A DNA stretch of 64,000 bases from Epiperipatus broadwayi (GCA_028023455.1 JAQFVV010006311.1:1968147-2032146); one strand, 5' to 3'. Counted from the stretch's first letter, positions 36,061 to 50,100 are shown. The notes: generated by a model from the letters alone, not told the origin. Numbers and translations: made by a program.

Positions 36061-38005
36061 AATGTTATCAAAGCTATATATATATATATTACTAGATCTA
36101 CACTTATATTTCAAATCATATTATCTACCCAATTTATTTGGGTCTTTATATTTAATACCAAGGTTTTTTTTTTATAAAGTTCATTAGAATTAGAAATAGC
36201 TGTAGATTCTTACTGTAGCTTTTAAATTATTATAATTTAAAATTTACTAGTATTTGTTAACTTAAATAATATAATTAATTCTAGAATCTGTAATATCTTA
36301 GATTTGAGAATATTACAATACTTTAATACTGGAGTCATTGATAATTGATAATAGCAAAACCCAGAAACTGATCTGAGAATAGCAAAGAGGAAAAATCCTT
36401 ATTTTATAGAACTCTTTGTACCTTTTCTATAAAAGTCATATTAGTATTAAATAAAATGAAAATGGTCTGAATCTCATATAAGAGAAATATAAAATTTTAT
36501 ATGTTAGTGTTCAGTAATTATTATCATTATTATTCGATGCTGCCAAATAAACAGATATTGACAATTATATTAATAACATTTCTCTAGAATGAAAATCACA
36601 TCATTTCTAATCATTTTCTTTTTTCAGCATTCTCCTTTCTAAGAATTATATATTTTTCAGTGAATTAGAACCATTTTATGGTATGATCAAAAATGATAAT
36701 CTCAATATAGTCAGTTGTGTTTCATGCAAGAATTCAAATCTTATCTAATAAATAAATAATAATAAATTCAGTAACAAAAATGTGATAGCATTTTAGGTAT
36801 TGAAAAGAAGATTTAAAAAGGTTGGTCTCATCATGTTTAAAAATTTCATTTAAGTTATAAAAAAGATATTTTAACTATATTAAAAGAATTTATGAAAACA
36901 GTAATTCCTACCCTTCCCTCTCTCTTCCTTCTATCACCTTTCCAAAAAAAGGGAAAAAAAGCTTAACCTTCATAACTTTGTATGTAATGGTCACAGCTAT
37001 AAACTTTAATCTTTAATATGCAATCCATATTTTTTTTATTAAAGTAAATAGCTATGTTTAACTCTTTTCAAGTTAAATAAAATTTTAAAATAAATTTTCA
37101 ATATTTTTTTGACATTTTTTTTAGATATATTTAAATATATTTAAAATATCTCATTTTTGTTATATGAATTTATTATTATTTTTAATCTCCTTGTCACAAA
37201 ATATAGACATCTATAATTCAAATGAAATTCCTAAATTAAATTTTTATTCAATAGTCATAGAATTTAGCTATGAAAATTAATATTGGAATAAAAATTTTTG
37301 TTTCAACAAATTATAAATAGGAGAGATAAAACAGCCTGTAAATAGACTGTTTCGGGATATCATCCCTAACAAGTGTTTATTTATCATTTTGTTCTTTAGC
37401 TAAAAATAACTAGGTATATATTTATCAAGAAAGCTAGTTTAGAATTTTTTTAAGATTAATTAGTTATTAATTTTTCCAGATAAAAACCCAGTTATTGATC
37501 AGTAAAACTATATCTAGCGAATATTATCTAGAGAGTAAAAGAAAGAAGAAACTGTCATATACTCACTATCTAGCAGAGGATTAATATAATGATTATTGTC
37601 TTCACTGCTCTATAGAGAGAAATGTTGGAGAGAGCTTTCCCCATCAATACATTTTTAAGATTGTTTTATCAGCTACTTAAATAAGCACTGTGTAAGTATG
37701 TGTGTGTATATATATTCCATAAATATTAATTTTGGCTTTGTACAGTTGTTAGCACTATTAGAATATGAAATCAACTAATAGTGATCAATATGCATTATAA
37801 TTCAATGAGTATAAAAACTATTTCTCAATTGAAGTGTTTCTTAAATTATATACTTGATATTTGATAAAAATAATGGAATTATAATTATAACTAATCATGA
37901 TAACATATTAATTTCAGATTTTATAAAATGCTATAAATAACTATACAGCACTAAATTTACACATTAAGGTTTAAACTAAAAGCTCTTTTCTTGATTCATA
38001 TTGCT
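36061..38005. other. Intron sequence, nothing identified
   Basis: AT-rich intron DNA. No element end, exon or strong inverted repeat was recognised. Confidence 0.45.
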
Positions 38006-38179
38006 AATAGTTAAACCACTAAACATCACATGATCACTATCTCATACTAGCACATAATTATTATTAAACAATTCAAAACAAAGCAAAACTCTCCATATAG
38101 TACTGCCATCTTGTGCTAACAAGAGCAATCAATGGATGCCAGAAGGCTTGTGCATAAAATTCCTATCTAGTGCCTACTC

Positions 38180-38238
38180 ATCCAATATCCCCAGACTAGT
38201 CTCTGGCTTGTGGCCTTCATCAGTGAGGAGCCTTGGAT
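38180..38238 (-). ncRNA. Hammerhead-like ribozyme motif, copy d (core damaged)
   Basis: 59 nt. Stem I pairing is perfect in both parts and CTGATGA is intact, but GAAA is GAGA, which should inactivate it. Confidence 0.6.
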
Positions 38239-38629
38239 CTGAGAGCACTGCACCTAGATCTTAGGATCTAATGCAACCACCTTTTAACTCTATTTACCTA
38301 CAAAATTATGAAAATGAAATTGAAAACACAATATTTTCAATCCAAGCTCAATAGCTTATATAGTCATATGGGTCTGAACTCAAGTCAGCACCCATACATT
38401 TTGGTGTCTTTGGCTCTTTAACAACCATAGCCACCATTATCCTATTAGGCAGGATTGGTGTTAAACCACTGAACATCATATGATCACTATATCATACGAG
38501 CACATAATTGTTATTAAATAATTCAAAACAAAGCAAAACTCTCCATATAGTAGTGCCATCTTGTGTTAACAAGAGAAATCAATGGATGCCAGAAGGCTTG
38601 TGCATAAAATCCCTATCTAGTGCCTACTC

Positions 38630-38688
38630 ATCCAATATCCCCAGACTAGTTTCTGGCTTGTGGCCTTCTTCAGTGAGGAGCCTTGAAT
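38630..38688 (-). ncRNA. Hammerhead-like ribozyme motif, copy e
   Basis: 59 nt. The core is CTGAAGA (position 7 is A, tolerated), with GAAAC-TA-GTC intact. The outer stem ATTCAA/TTGGAT keeps pairing through a T-G wobble. Confidence 0.65.
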
Positions 38689-39046
38689 CTGAGAGCGCTG
38701 CACCTAGATCTTAGGATCTAGAGTTTTGCTTTGTTTTGAATTGTTTAATAACAATTATGGGCTAGTATGAGATAGTGATCATGTGATGTTTAGTGGTTTA
38801 ACACCAATCCTGCCTAATAGGATAATGGTGGCTATGGTTGTTAAAGAGCCAAAGACACCAAAATGTATGGGTGCTGCATTGAATTGTAGTATTTACTTTT
38901 CAAGAAATATTTGATGATGTTAAGGAATATATATATATTATTTTATATACTAAATGAGTTAAATATTCTTTTATCATATTTGTATTTTTATTATTATTTG
39001 CGTTATATAGTTAATATATTTTGTTTTCATTTTTTTTATTTTTTAG

Positions 39047-39492
39047 ATCCAACATAAAGGACTGGCATCCATGCTTTCAGCTTTAAATAATGCTAACTTT
39101 ATATATCCAATAAGTCAAATCTCTAAACAGGAATTACATCATGAATTTGAAATACAAAAATCTGATGTTCCGTCTAAAAATTTGGATGATGGAATTGGCA
39201 AAACTAATCAGATTTTAAATGTTATTAATATGAATAGAAAAGTAACTTCAATTAAAGATCCTGTAATGTCAAAATCAACTCAGACTGATCAGAATTTAAA
39301 CAAGTCTGCTTCTCTCGAACTGTCGAATTTGAGTTCACTACTTGGAGTTCCAAACTCTGAAGGAGAACTCTTATCATTATCAAAAAATGAAGAATCTTCT
39401 ACTATTGTAGCTACTTCTTTGGAAAAAGTCACAGCTTCATCTAGTTTTATACCTGAAATTCCACTTCTCAATATATCTTCTGAAAATAAAAA
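39047..39492 (+). CDS. Internal exon 3 of the same gene, with a KSTQTD motif
   Basis: Seen: acceptor AG at 39045-39046 after a long T-rich tract, and donor GTATGT at 39493. The frame is open for 446 nt and starts on a codon boundary, matching exon 2. The first residues, IQHKGLASMLSALNNANF, continue the helical-looking end of exon 2. The rest is polar and Ser-rich. KSTQTD at 39272-39289 matches the classical (K/R)xTQT consensus for dynein light chain LC8 binding. The exon ends with two leftover bases (AA). The antisense strand has a 96-residue open frame over the same bases, which I regard as a shadow. A member of the ribozyme-bearing repeat ends about 170 bp before the acceptor. Confidence 0.85.
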
Positions 39493-40819
39493 GTATGTAT
39501 ATATATATATACACACATATATATATATATATTCATTTATTAAGTTTACATGATTTATTGCTAATATACACTTATACATATATGAAATTCAGAAATAATA
39601 TGTATTTAATAGTAAAATTTTAAAATATTATGAAAACATTTTATTTGCAATAATTATGTCTTATCACTTCTAAGATATATTGTACTCTTATCAAATGAAA
39701 ATAGGCATTACCGTTACAGAATTATTTAAAAAATTTATTAATTCTGTCTTTCAAAAATTATGTAGATAGTTATTATAAAATATTAGATATATCATATTTA
39801 TTTTCAACAATAGGCAAATTGTATTTACTGTTAAATGAAGTAATTTCAAAAATTATTTAATTCACACATATATAGATAGACACACATATATAAATAATTA
39901 TATTACTGGCAGGTGCGAATTCAGTCTACCAATAGAATAATGGAATAATTTCAGATATGAGGATTAATTGTTAATCAGTAACCACTGCTCAACCAGAAAT
40001 TGTCCTAGTGGTCATGGCTACTGATTTTGATAATGTTTTTTGCCTCTTTGTGTATTTTTTCATCCATTCTCTTTCAATTTTTTTTATCTTATTATCTTTA
40101 GTTACTTGAATTAGTATAGGGTCTGTTTATTATTACTTTTCATAATATTAGTCAACTCTGCTCTGACTATAAAGATGAGATTATATGCTTGTGCAACCAC
40201 ATCTCCATCCTTAAATTATATGCATAGAAATTAATATATAGGGTATATACCCTATATATTACATATATAGACACCGGTGTATATATAATAAGCCTGTGTT
40301 TCAGTTATGCATAGAAATTGTAATTCTAGTATTTATTTATTTTTTTTGTATGTAAATATATAAGAATATGTAAAGTATATAAAGCATTTACATATTAATA
40401 AATCAATGATGGGAGTTCTTGGGAGTTGTGATAATACATAACTCATTACATCAATAATGAGTAGGTTAGGAACTGATTTAGTCCAGGAGTTTTGTTTAGC
40501 AAATGATTGTATGTTTAATTGTATATTTAGGTTATTCTTTTGTTTAAAGACATGGAAGAATTTACTAAAAGTAATCAAAATTGGTCTGTCTTATGAAATC
40601 TGATTAGATCACTGTGAACAGTGGATTTCTTGTTTAAGCAATAAAGAAAAAGTCATAATGGTGTAGCAGAAGGTACTTGTGCAGACTTTGTTTAATGTGG
40701 ATTTTCAAGATGTGGATATAGTAATTAATTGTAAATAAAAATTGTTAAGATTTTAAGATTTATATAAGCTGTTATTAATGAAACTTCTTTTCAATAGGAA
40801 GTACACTTAATAGAAGAAA

Positions 40820-42300
40820 TAAATGACTGTTAAATCTTGTGGAAGAATGTATCAAATGGAAGGAAACTTCAAAATGTAAGATTTACTGTGAAGCTTGACT
40901 TAGTTTTCTCTACTCTTGGAATTTGTAAATGTATCATTGAAGAGCTATTTATAGAGCATTTGTTTTTCATAATGGTATCTGTGCACAGTTTTATTACTAT
41001 TTATGCTCCAGGGAGTTTATTAAGAAAGTTCAAATTTTTTTATTCCTTGTTAGTTAATTTGATTACATTAACATCAATAAAAATACAGTTTTTTTAAAAA
41101 AAATTATTCTTAATATATTGGTAGGAATATAAGTAAACTATGATTCAATACTATTCAAAACAGTGGTATTCTTTTCATGAACTTTAGTGGTTTGTTGAAA
41201 ATTGAATTTTTGTGCAACACATGGTTTCATTATTGGGAATACTTTTTTTTACCACAAAAACCTCTGAAAATTATTTAGATGCATTATATTTTCAAAATAG
41301 TGGCAATAATCAGAATTAAAAGAATTTATTATAGTATGCTTTAAGATTAAAGTGGTTTTGGATTAAAAAATATGTTTTGGTTGGAATTTTGATGTTTATT
41401 ATTTAAAAATGATTATTATTTGCAGTACATTTCAACAGCTATTAAATTAAAATTGTTGTTTTGGAATTTCAAGCTTGCTATGAAACATCAGCATGGAATT
41501 CTCTTAACAATTCTATTGTGGATATGAGTAAGTCTGTTCTTGGATTTATTAATAAAAAGAATCCTGACAGGTTCTCTAACAATGAGATGCATTATTAGTG
41601 ATTTAATCATAATAAAAACATTCCTTCTTAACAGATTAATAAAATGAATGTAGAGTTTCAAATTCAATATAGGAATTTTTAAACTTAGGAGTTCAACAAC
41701 TGACAGGAAGACTTAAAAATAATAAATGGATCAAAACTGCAAACTGATACAATCATTTAGTGATTGTGGTCACTTTTTAATGAATTGAATGTAACATACT
41801 GATTTTAAAAAATCAATATCATAATTCTATTAAATCAATGCATAACACTTTTTTATATGATAATAACATTTTAAACTCACATGGGTAATATTTTCATCAC
41901 CTTATGAGTAATAATGCAAGAATTTAAATGACTACTTTTAATAATATATCCATTTTACGGATGAAATTAAAATTATTCCTAGTAATCTTTCAGCTATTGT
42001 TGGAATATCTGGAAAGATTTTAAAATATGATGGTGATCTGTTAGCTTCAAAATTATGAATTTTTTAAGGGTACGTCTTTTGATCCAATATTTAAAGACAA
42101 TAGAAAAGATTGCAGTAATTTCCATTTAAGATCCAGCAAAAGTAAGTTCAAATATTATTGAATAGATTGCTAGACATCTTACTTTTAGGGTTTAGAGAAT
42201 TAGAAAGCATTATATTTTAAATCTGAATCCATCACTTTAATTTGAACTAAATTATTAGTGATTGTAGACATCTTATCTATTGCTCTTTTAAAGTATAAAA
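40820..42300 (+). pseudogene. Decayed LINE (endonuclease/RT region)
   Basis: The plus strand, read across stops and frame changes, gives SKSVLGFINKKNPDRFSNN (about 41525-41590), matching the VLGxxxRKxxDWFDxN linker that follows the endonuclease in many LINEs. Near 42065-42125 it gives GTSFDPIFKDNRKDCSNFH, matching the KGDxxDCxNYRGISL start of the RT. The intervening spacing is right. No frame is longer than 86 codons, and the 5' part (40837-41097) is too degraded to place. Confidence 0.5.
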
Positions 42301-44644
42301 ATATGACAATTTTCTATACTTAGGTTCAGTTAGCCATTTGTAAATTTTTCCTCCCTCAAAGAATAGATTCAGTATGATAGACAAAAAACTATGAGTATTG
42401 TTAATGTACATTTATTAATTTACTAGTATTAAATATAAAAATTATAGACAAAGATTAATATGAAGAAATGACAATTAGAAAATTGATTTTTTAATTATCA
42501 GAAAATATTAGATGATTTATGATAGTAAACATTTTCTGGAATCTTTACAATATTATCATTGTATTTGTGCATATTAATGTTACTTTACTGTTTTTACGTA
42601 TAAATGTGAAACAAAATTCACAATACTATTATCAAATACACAAGCAAACTTCAAGTATTTTATATTAACGTATCTTTAATTGAAAGATCTTATAATATAG
42701 ATAAATAATATAATGAGTTTTAAGATCAGCTTGTGCTTGTAATTAAAGCCTCATACAATTACAATGAAACTAATTGCAGCACTTTTTTTTTTTTTGAGTA
42801 AGTAGTGAATATCATCCATAAATTTTGCAGTGTCAATAGTATGATTTGTTTAGGAATTCCACCCTGAATTCTCTTTCATTACTTTTGGGCTGATAAACTC
42901 TGAATTGCAGGAAGTTTGAAACTAGTCTACTCTAGTTATTGATAGTAGGAATCTTATAAAAAAAAAAAAAATGGATCTGATATGGAAAGTTGTATATTGA
43001 TTTTCTGTGTTTCAACAGTGTATTTTTTTGACTCAGTTTATTATGGAGGAATGCCATTTCAAAGAATTTTTTTGACTTTGTGAATATTGTTATCATATTA
43101 CCATTGTTTATTTAGTATTTAAATCAGGGATATTTGTGCTTATAATCTGCAATTACTTAAATAACCATGTATTTACATTGCTTTATTCGAAAATAAACTC
43201 AACTAATTTTTAAAACAAAAAATAATGTTTTAAGTAAAGGTATATTAAAATTCTTAAGAGATTTGGTTGTAAAATAATTTGAATAATATTTTTAAATCTT
43301 AAGGAAAATTATGTGTTTAAACTAGATTTTTACAATTTTTTTTTTTCAAGTAAAAAGTAAGAATGATAGTTTCATGTTTAAAACAAGTCTATTATATTCA
43401 AATAAATTTCATAAATGGATGATTATTGGTTATAAAACCAACATTTTTAGAGATATTAGTTTTATAGGTAATAATATTGATTACAAAACAAATATCAGTG
43501 TCATGCATAAGTTAATATTAAAATATTCTCTCTCTCTCTTTTTTTTGAGAATACAACTTTTTGAAACTTTATGATGCAGTTGAACTTGAAATATAAGAAA
43601 AACAAGATTAATTATTTGACAAATAAACATACTTATATTTTTCAATTGATCGTCTGTTAGCAATCAATCTTGGAATGTTAAGTTAAATTAATAATTGAAT
43701 TTTTATTATAAATTAACAGTTCCCACTCTTTATCTTGTATTTTTATTTAATAAGTATAGGTTTTATAAACTTGATATATCAAAACTAGATGAATGTTTTT
43801 TTTTTCTATTGATTATCCTTTTTCATTTTATTCTGAAATCTGTTCTGAGGGACGTATTCAGCAGAGGTCAATGTCAATTTGATGATATTTAATAATTTTT
43901 ATCTATTTTATATTACTGATTTTAATTTGGAATTGAAAATGTAATTTTCTATTTCCTTCTTTTTTTTTTTTTATCTAATAAATGCAAATATTTTTAAACA
44001 ACTAACTTTTATTTATTTTTATATTGAGAAATATTTGGAAAATAATGATAGAAATGTAATTATTTTTTAAAAGTAATTCTATCATGATTTATTTTTAATA
44101 TATGAAGTATTCCAAAATGTTTTGGAAGTTAAATTAAGATATATAAATGTTATGATCTTAAAATATCATTTGAAATTTTGAATATTGAAATTTTTATCAT
44201 ATGATTTGTTAAAATTTTAAATAAATTGCCTAGGCACTAAGGGCCCTTGTTTGGTTATATTAATCATTGAAATGAGAAAAGAGTTTAGACTTTGTGACTA
44301 TGCTTTTGTAAAAATTGCACCAAAATTCATGTGAAACCTATTAAGATTTAATACATAGTTGATAAGAGTTATAAAATCAAGTTGATAATGGCAATTTAAA
44401 TTGTAATTTAAGAATTAAAAAAAACTGTAATATTTTAAAATTTTAATAAGTAAGTCTTCAGATATTGTTTATTGTAAATTTATACTGTTTTACATTTTAA
44501 CTTATTAAAATCTGCAAAAGTACATAAATGCTTTTGAGACATTGTAAATAAATTGTTTTTAAATTTTACTTATATTATGAATTATTTGCTTTTAATATGT
44601 AATTAAAAATAAATTATTGTGCAATAATATATATATATATTTAG
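42301..44644. other. Intron sequence, nothing firm
   Basis: AT-rich intron DNA before exon 4. At 44228-44250, TTGCCTAGGCACTAAGGGCC vaguely resembles hAT subterminal sequence seen at 17460-17500, but no element could be delimited. Confidence 0.4.
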
Positions 44645-45058
44645 CTTTTCATATATTGGACCTATATCATCTGCAAAAGATAATTCTAGAGTACCTCTTT
44701 TAAAAATTAATGCTGCTTATTTTGCTATTAATGACTCTTACGTTGAACTTAATAAGAATGGAATGCAAAGTAAAATAGTATTTAAGAATGATGACTTACT
44801 ACAGAAAAGGAATTTGGAACCATTTCCATTACTGAAAGCTGAATTAAACGAAGATGAAAGTAATATATTTTTAATACCACCACAATCACTCATTTCTTTA
44901 AGTCAACATAAAGCTGAATATCAGAAGAAAAGAAAAATTGAACGACTGAAAATTATTGAAAAACATATGGAAGAAGCATTTTCTAAGCATTCAATTTCTT
45001 TGTTATCTTTAAACAATCCAGAGTTTTTGGAACAGAAAAATGTATTATCTTTACCAAG
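44645..45058 (+). CDS. Internal exon 4 of the same gene, with a basic helical segment
   Basis: Seen: acceptor AG at 44643-44644 after a TA-rich tract, and a strong donor GTAAGT at 45059. The frame is open over 414 nt, beginning with one base that completes the codon left by exon 3 (AA+C). The first part contains two similar patches, VPLLKINAAYF and EPFPLLKAELNEDES. A charged, probably alpha-helical or coiled-coil stretch follows, starting at SLSQHKAEYQKKRKIERLK and running to about HMEEAFSKHS. The exon ends with two leftover bases (AG) that combine with the first base of exon 5. The family is not recognised. The pattern suggests a structural or adaptor protein, not an enzyme, but that is inference. 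Confidence 0.85.
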
Positions 45059-46430
45059 GTAAGTTATTGCTATTACTTTTCTTTTTCTTGAAAAGTAAAA
45101 TAATAATATTTTATTAATCAAAGGTTTATTTATAAATTTAAATTTAAAAAATATTCTTATAAAAATAATTTTTTATGAAGACTGCAAACCCAATATAAAA
45201 TGCAATATATGAAAAATTTTATGACATTTTTTAAAAATGATGATTATTTGAAGCATATTAACTATATAATTATATTTTTATGATGCTAAAAAACAATCAG
45301 TTTTAGAAAGTTTTGCAATTATACAATGCTGACTCATTTTTAAATGTTGAAAAAATAAAACTGGATGAAAATTTTAAAAATATTGATTCATATAGGAAAG
45401 TGTATGTAAATTAGTGAAATATCTGTGAGAGAATTTAAATGAATGTGTTTCAAGTGTAATAAGATATTATTTTAACAAGACAAATTGACCCTCAATTCAG
45501 GAATCTTTTAATTCATGAGTCCCACACTCTAATACTGCAATAATTGACACAGAAAAAATTTGCTATTAAATCAATAAATAACTTTGTATGTGAAATTGTA
45601 TTTTCTAATACTAGTGTAAAAAATTTCCCCCCAGAATTATCATAAACTATTAGTTAGTGTTAGAAAATAGAAATTTTAAGAATAAATAAAATTGCAAAAC
45701 TCAAAATCAGTATATGAGTACAAATTAGAACAAATTAAATGAATTTTTATGAATGTGCAACGATAAACACTAATGTGTGAATTAATATATATTGTGCCTG
45801 TTATAAATGTAATAAAGATTTATATGGGAGATGATGACCTGCCCAACTGATGAGTGCTGGTTCAGGATGAAATGCATCTTGGGGATTATTTGTCTTTTAT
45901 TGTCTTTTTATTTATTTGAAATTATTTATGAAATAAAAAAGAATGGAGAAATATGGAAATTGTCTATCTATAAATTAAGTTATTGCTATGAACACTTTTT
46001 TGATGTGTATTTTTTTTAAAAATTTTTTTGTTAATATACTAAAGTAAAATTTTTTGTAGACTGTTTTAGTTATAATTTATAAATATGTTTTATGTAGTAT
46101 TTATTATGCATATGTTATGTTAATAAATGAACTAGTTTTAAACAAGAATAATTATTTAATTTATAATCGATAACATTTATGAGTAATTCAGAATAATGCT
46201 AATATGAGAAAAATATGTTTTTTTAGAATACAAATTAATTTGCAAGAAAACTTTAACAAGTAAATAAGTTTAGAATGATTTGTAAAAAAAATTGTAAAAC
46301 CAAAAGTTTACTATTATTTAATTTTCAGATTATGCTTGAATTATTTTAATATTTTGTTTAGAAAGTTGGTAAATATAATAAATGTGAGGTATTTTGGTAT
46401 GATTTTACGCTATATATTATGATTGTTTAT
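45059..46430. other. Intron sequence, nothing identified
   Basis: AT-rich intron DNA after exon 4. Confidence 0.45.
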
Positions 46431-46439
46431 TTAGAATTT

Positions 46440-47100
46440 AGGTAAAGGCCTCGTAGCTTATAAGTGATGCATATTTCTGACATGTTCATGATCTGGAACT
46501 GGAAGATGTACAACCTGCTAAAGTTATTTAGTAAAAGAGAATGTAGCAATTCTTAACTAGATAATGAAATGCTCTTTACCTTTTCTATAGAGTAACTTAT
46601 AAATATATTTAAATAGGTATTATCTTTGCCTATATTTTTATAGTTTACAATCAAAGATTTTTTTGTTTTGCTAAATAATAATAAATTAGGACTTTATTAC
46701 TTTTTATCTGAAGAAAGATGTTTTTAGCTAAGCAAAAAATTTAGAAATTGCTAATGAAGAATTGGAAACATGGTATGTTGAGCATAATAAAATATAATTA
46801 ATTGTAGAAAGTGAGCATCTACATGGGGAATTTTTTTTTTCTTCAGTGTATTCCAGTGTAAAATTATAACCTGATAAAAATTTGAACTAAAACTTAGCAT
46901 TCGTGATGAGGCATGCTGAGGGATTCCTTTAACAGAAGTAAAAAAATTCAACAAGGATCTGTGATCAGTTTGTATTATGAATGATGTACATACAGATAGT
47001 CATGAAATTTTTTGATGCCATTAATCAAGGCTAAGACCTCTCAGTCAATCTGAGCATAGTTTTTTCTCAGTTTTCAAGAAGCACTTTGATGCAAATAGGG
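46440..47100 (-). pseudogene. Ty3/gypsy RNase H fragment
   Basis: The minus strand reads KNYAQID then EVLALINGIKKFHDYLY (about 47000-47065), a QTDHRSLL-type patch after one frame change (about 46945-46975), and LNFFTSVKGIPQHASSRML (46895-46954). This is the RNase H domain of gypsy-like retrotransposons, where YAxxxxEALAxxxGxxKFHxYLYG precedes TDHKPL. A GKEHFII patch near 46570 fits the segment that follows. Stops and shifts make it non-functional. It is a separate fragment from the gypsy remnant at 11.5-12.4 kb. Confidence 0.65.
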
Positions 47101-50100
47101 CAGTGGGTCCCATCATATCCTATCAACTATCTATTGTGTTTAGTCTGGATTACACATATAAACACAAATGAGTATACATACATTTTAATAATATATTTAT
47201 TACAAAATATTTACACATATTTTTACAATGTTTACTGATTTAAGTAATAATGGCTATACTTTGCCTGATACTGCCTAGCAGGGTATAGCTACTGGTTTTA
47301 ATGTGAACTGTTGAAGAAGAGACTGTATGTGCCTTATAGATTTCTCTATCCGCTTTCAGCTGTATTTGACAGCCTGCCTCATGAGTAGGTACAGCGATTC
47401 TTCTAGATGTATTTACAGCTTGCCTTGAAATCATTCTGGTCTGAAATGTGAACTTGCCTGGCTGTGTTAACCATTAGCTTAAATAGTTATAGTCTGGAGA
47501 ATGATCACTGCTGTTCAGGTTAGCATGACTTCCCTTTGATCATATATGGAAAACTAGGCTACTGTTATTCAGATTTAACAGTTGTTTTCTGAAGAACGCA
47601 TACCATCTTTCAGGTTTGACAGTTGTTCTCTGCCTTACCTTCAAAAAGGCTGACATTTTTTTGTCTGATCCCCAACCTTAATAGAAACATTCGGATTCAG
47701 TGAGAATTATTGCCTATTGGCCTGTTCTTACCATTGCTTGTGCTTATCTTTATATATACACATTGGATAGCGGTAATGAATGCTCAATCCAATCGTGATA
47801 AGAAATGAATCTGGACTAGTCCATTATTTGAAGGCAAGATGAGATATGACAAGCAGAATAAAAGATTTTTATTAATACACTCATTATGAGAAATGTAGAA
47901 ATTGCAAAAAAAAAGAAAAAAGAAAAAAAAACATTTGTATTATATATTATTATAATGTAATATATAACTCAAAATTAAGATGCTAGAATAAATTGTGAAA
48001 AGCATCTCTTTGATAATTAATATATATGCATCTATTATTATTATTATAATTATTCTCAATAATTTCATTTATTTTTTAGTTTACTCTCCATTTTATGGTT
48101 ATGTTCTTTTTTATATATATATATTTTTTTTGCTTCTCGGTCATTAAACATTTACTGAAATGTATTGTTCTTATTTTTTAATTTCATGTTTCAACTTATT
48201 TATACATAGGTCATTTTCAGGATGTTTTTACACACTTATAGAAATTATGATAATACTAATACAATAATACTAATAATACTTATGATAATACTAATAAAAT
48301 GGTGATCATGTGATGCTTATTGGCTTAATACAATATATATCAGTGTTCTTGATACACATGTATTATCATAATTGTTTTGTTTTTTTCTGCAGCTCCATAT
48401 TGTAACCAATTGGATTACATAGAACACACTAATATAGTGTGTGTGCGTAAATATATATATAAAGTTGAAAGGAAAACTAGAAATAAACATTGACAAAAAT
48501 TATAGTAAATATTTTCTACATTCATTGAAATAAAATAAAAAATAGTAAATAAAGGGTTAAATAACTGTGGGCTTAAAGTAATATTTTATTGTAAAATTAA
48601 ATATTTAAAAAGGTCTGATAAATAATATTTGTAATTTTGATTTTGAAATTAACAACAAAAAAAAAAAGCAAGCATAATTTATTTTTTAAACTCTTTTAAT
48701 TAATACTTGTATAAAATATCTTTTTTAATTAATGCTTGTTTGCATTTCTACTATGTAGTTAAAAATCTTTGTAGATTAAAAATTCTAAAAGATTATCACA
48801 CCTTTGGTCAAATTCCAAAGATTAAAGTAAAAATATGAAAATCACACTTTGATAAAAAATTTCCAGCTTGTTTTCAAATGGATTAAAGTAGATTGAAAAC
48901 AGCCAATGTGTTTTTGTCACCTGACCTACCCAAGATTATAAAAGACTAATAAAAAAAATTATCAGTTAGTTTTTGCTTGTAGTTTGTAAGAGTTGACCAG
49001 AGGAGTCTGGTTGTAGTATTTTAAGCAGTATCAACTGGGCCACTGCAAAGTCTGGGTAATGATTTTTGAAGAGAGCAATTTGGATTGTAGTTTTTTGTAA
49101 GAACTGAACAGAACAGTTTGGCTACTACAAATTTTTGAGTAAGTGGCAGCAATTTGCTGACCAAAATGAATAGCTACAGTTTGTTGTTGGCTATAGCAGA
49201 GAATTGGCAGTCCAGTTACCATAAACTGATATAACTGAAGGCAAGATATTAGACTGTTTTCCTTAGCAGGAATTTGAAAATTACATGGAGAAAATGACCC
49301 ACTTCTTTGTGTAGAAATTCATAGCCTTAAATGTAGGGAATGGTTGCTTGCCTAGAATAATCCTAGATAGAAAGTGACCAACTACAGATCAAGAGTTTAC
49401 ATGGATTGCATACCTTTACATGATGATGGCAACAAACATGGATTATATTTTTCTAATGGACCAAAAGAGCCAGCTTGCTAAATAAATACTTATATAGATG
49501 CTATCTAAAGGCAGAGAAACCCAGATAAATGTATATACAGCTGTGGTGAGTAGAGTTATATATAATAACGAAATTTTAAATAATTTCTTTAGTAAAATTA
49601 CATTTTGAAAGTGATGTGTGAATTTGTACTTTTTATATTTATGGTGGGTGTATAGTTGAGCAGGGCTGTGTGGATGCAATGTGTTTATGGTGCTCCGAAG
49701 TATATGCTCGGCACTGTCTAGACCTAGATATTGAGCTCCCAAGGTAGTCCAGCAGTGTATATGTAGGCCTCATGAATAGGCATGGTCTCATGAATAGACC
49801 TCTTCTAAAGCCCCTAAGACTCACAAGGGATGAGCAGGGCTGGCTCAGTGCCTGATATTTTTTTCTGGCTACTATTTTTTGTGGATGATCTGTCTAGGTA
49901 CTTAGAAGGGGCAGTGCTTAAAAATGAGGTATTTTCTCGTGACATCATGGTGCATTGTGTAGTTAGTCCATGCTTGACTATCTACTTATCATGGCATTAA
50001 GAGCTGCACTTCACGTATTCACTTTTCCTCTCTCATCTTGCCTACTTCATCAGCATTAACTAATCAGGCAGAAAGACATTTTGAAATTTATATTTTCTTA

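Larger units (their letters stand above)
38011..38873. mobile_element. Retrozyme-like array 2 (about 449-bp units)
   Basis: Same repeat as array 1, here mainly in minus orientation. It has a partial unit (38011-38113) and two units carrying ribozyme motifs 450 bp apart. At about 38721 there is an abrupt switch to a partial plus-orientation unit up to 38873. It ends about 170 bp before exon 3. No clear target duplication was found at its ends. The 66-68-residue open frame on the plus strand here is antisense to the ribozyme. Confidence 0.75.

Noticed and set aside
39289-39579. 96-codon minus-strand open frame
   Set aside because: Antisense of exon 3 and of a TA/CA microsatellite; no independent support.
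44228-44250. hAT-like terminal sequence (CCTAGGCACTAAGGGCC)
   Set aside because: No second terminus or 8-bp duplication could be found around it.
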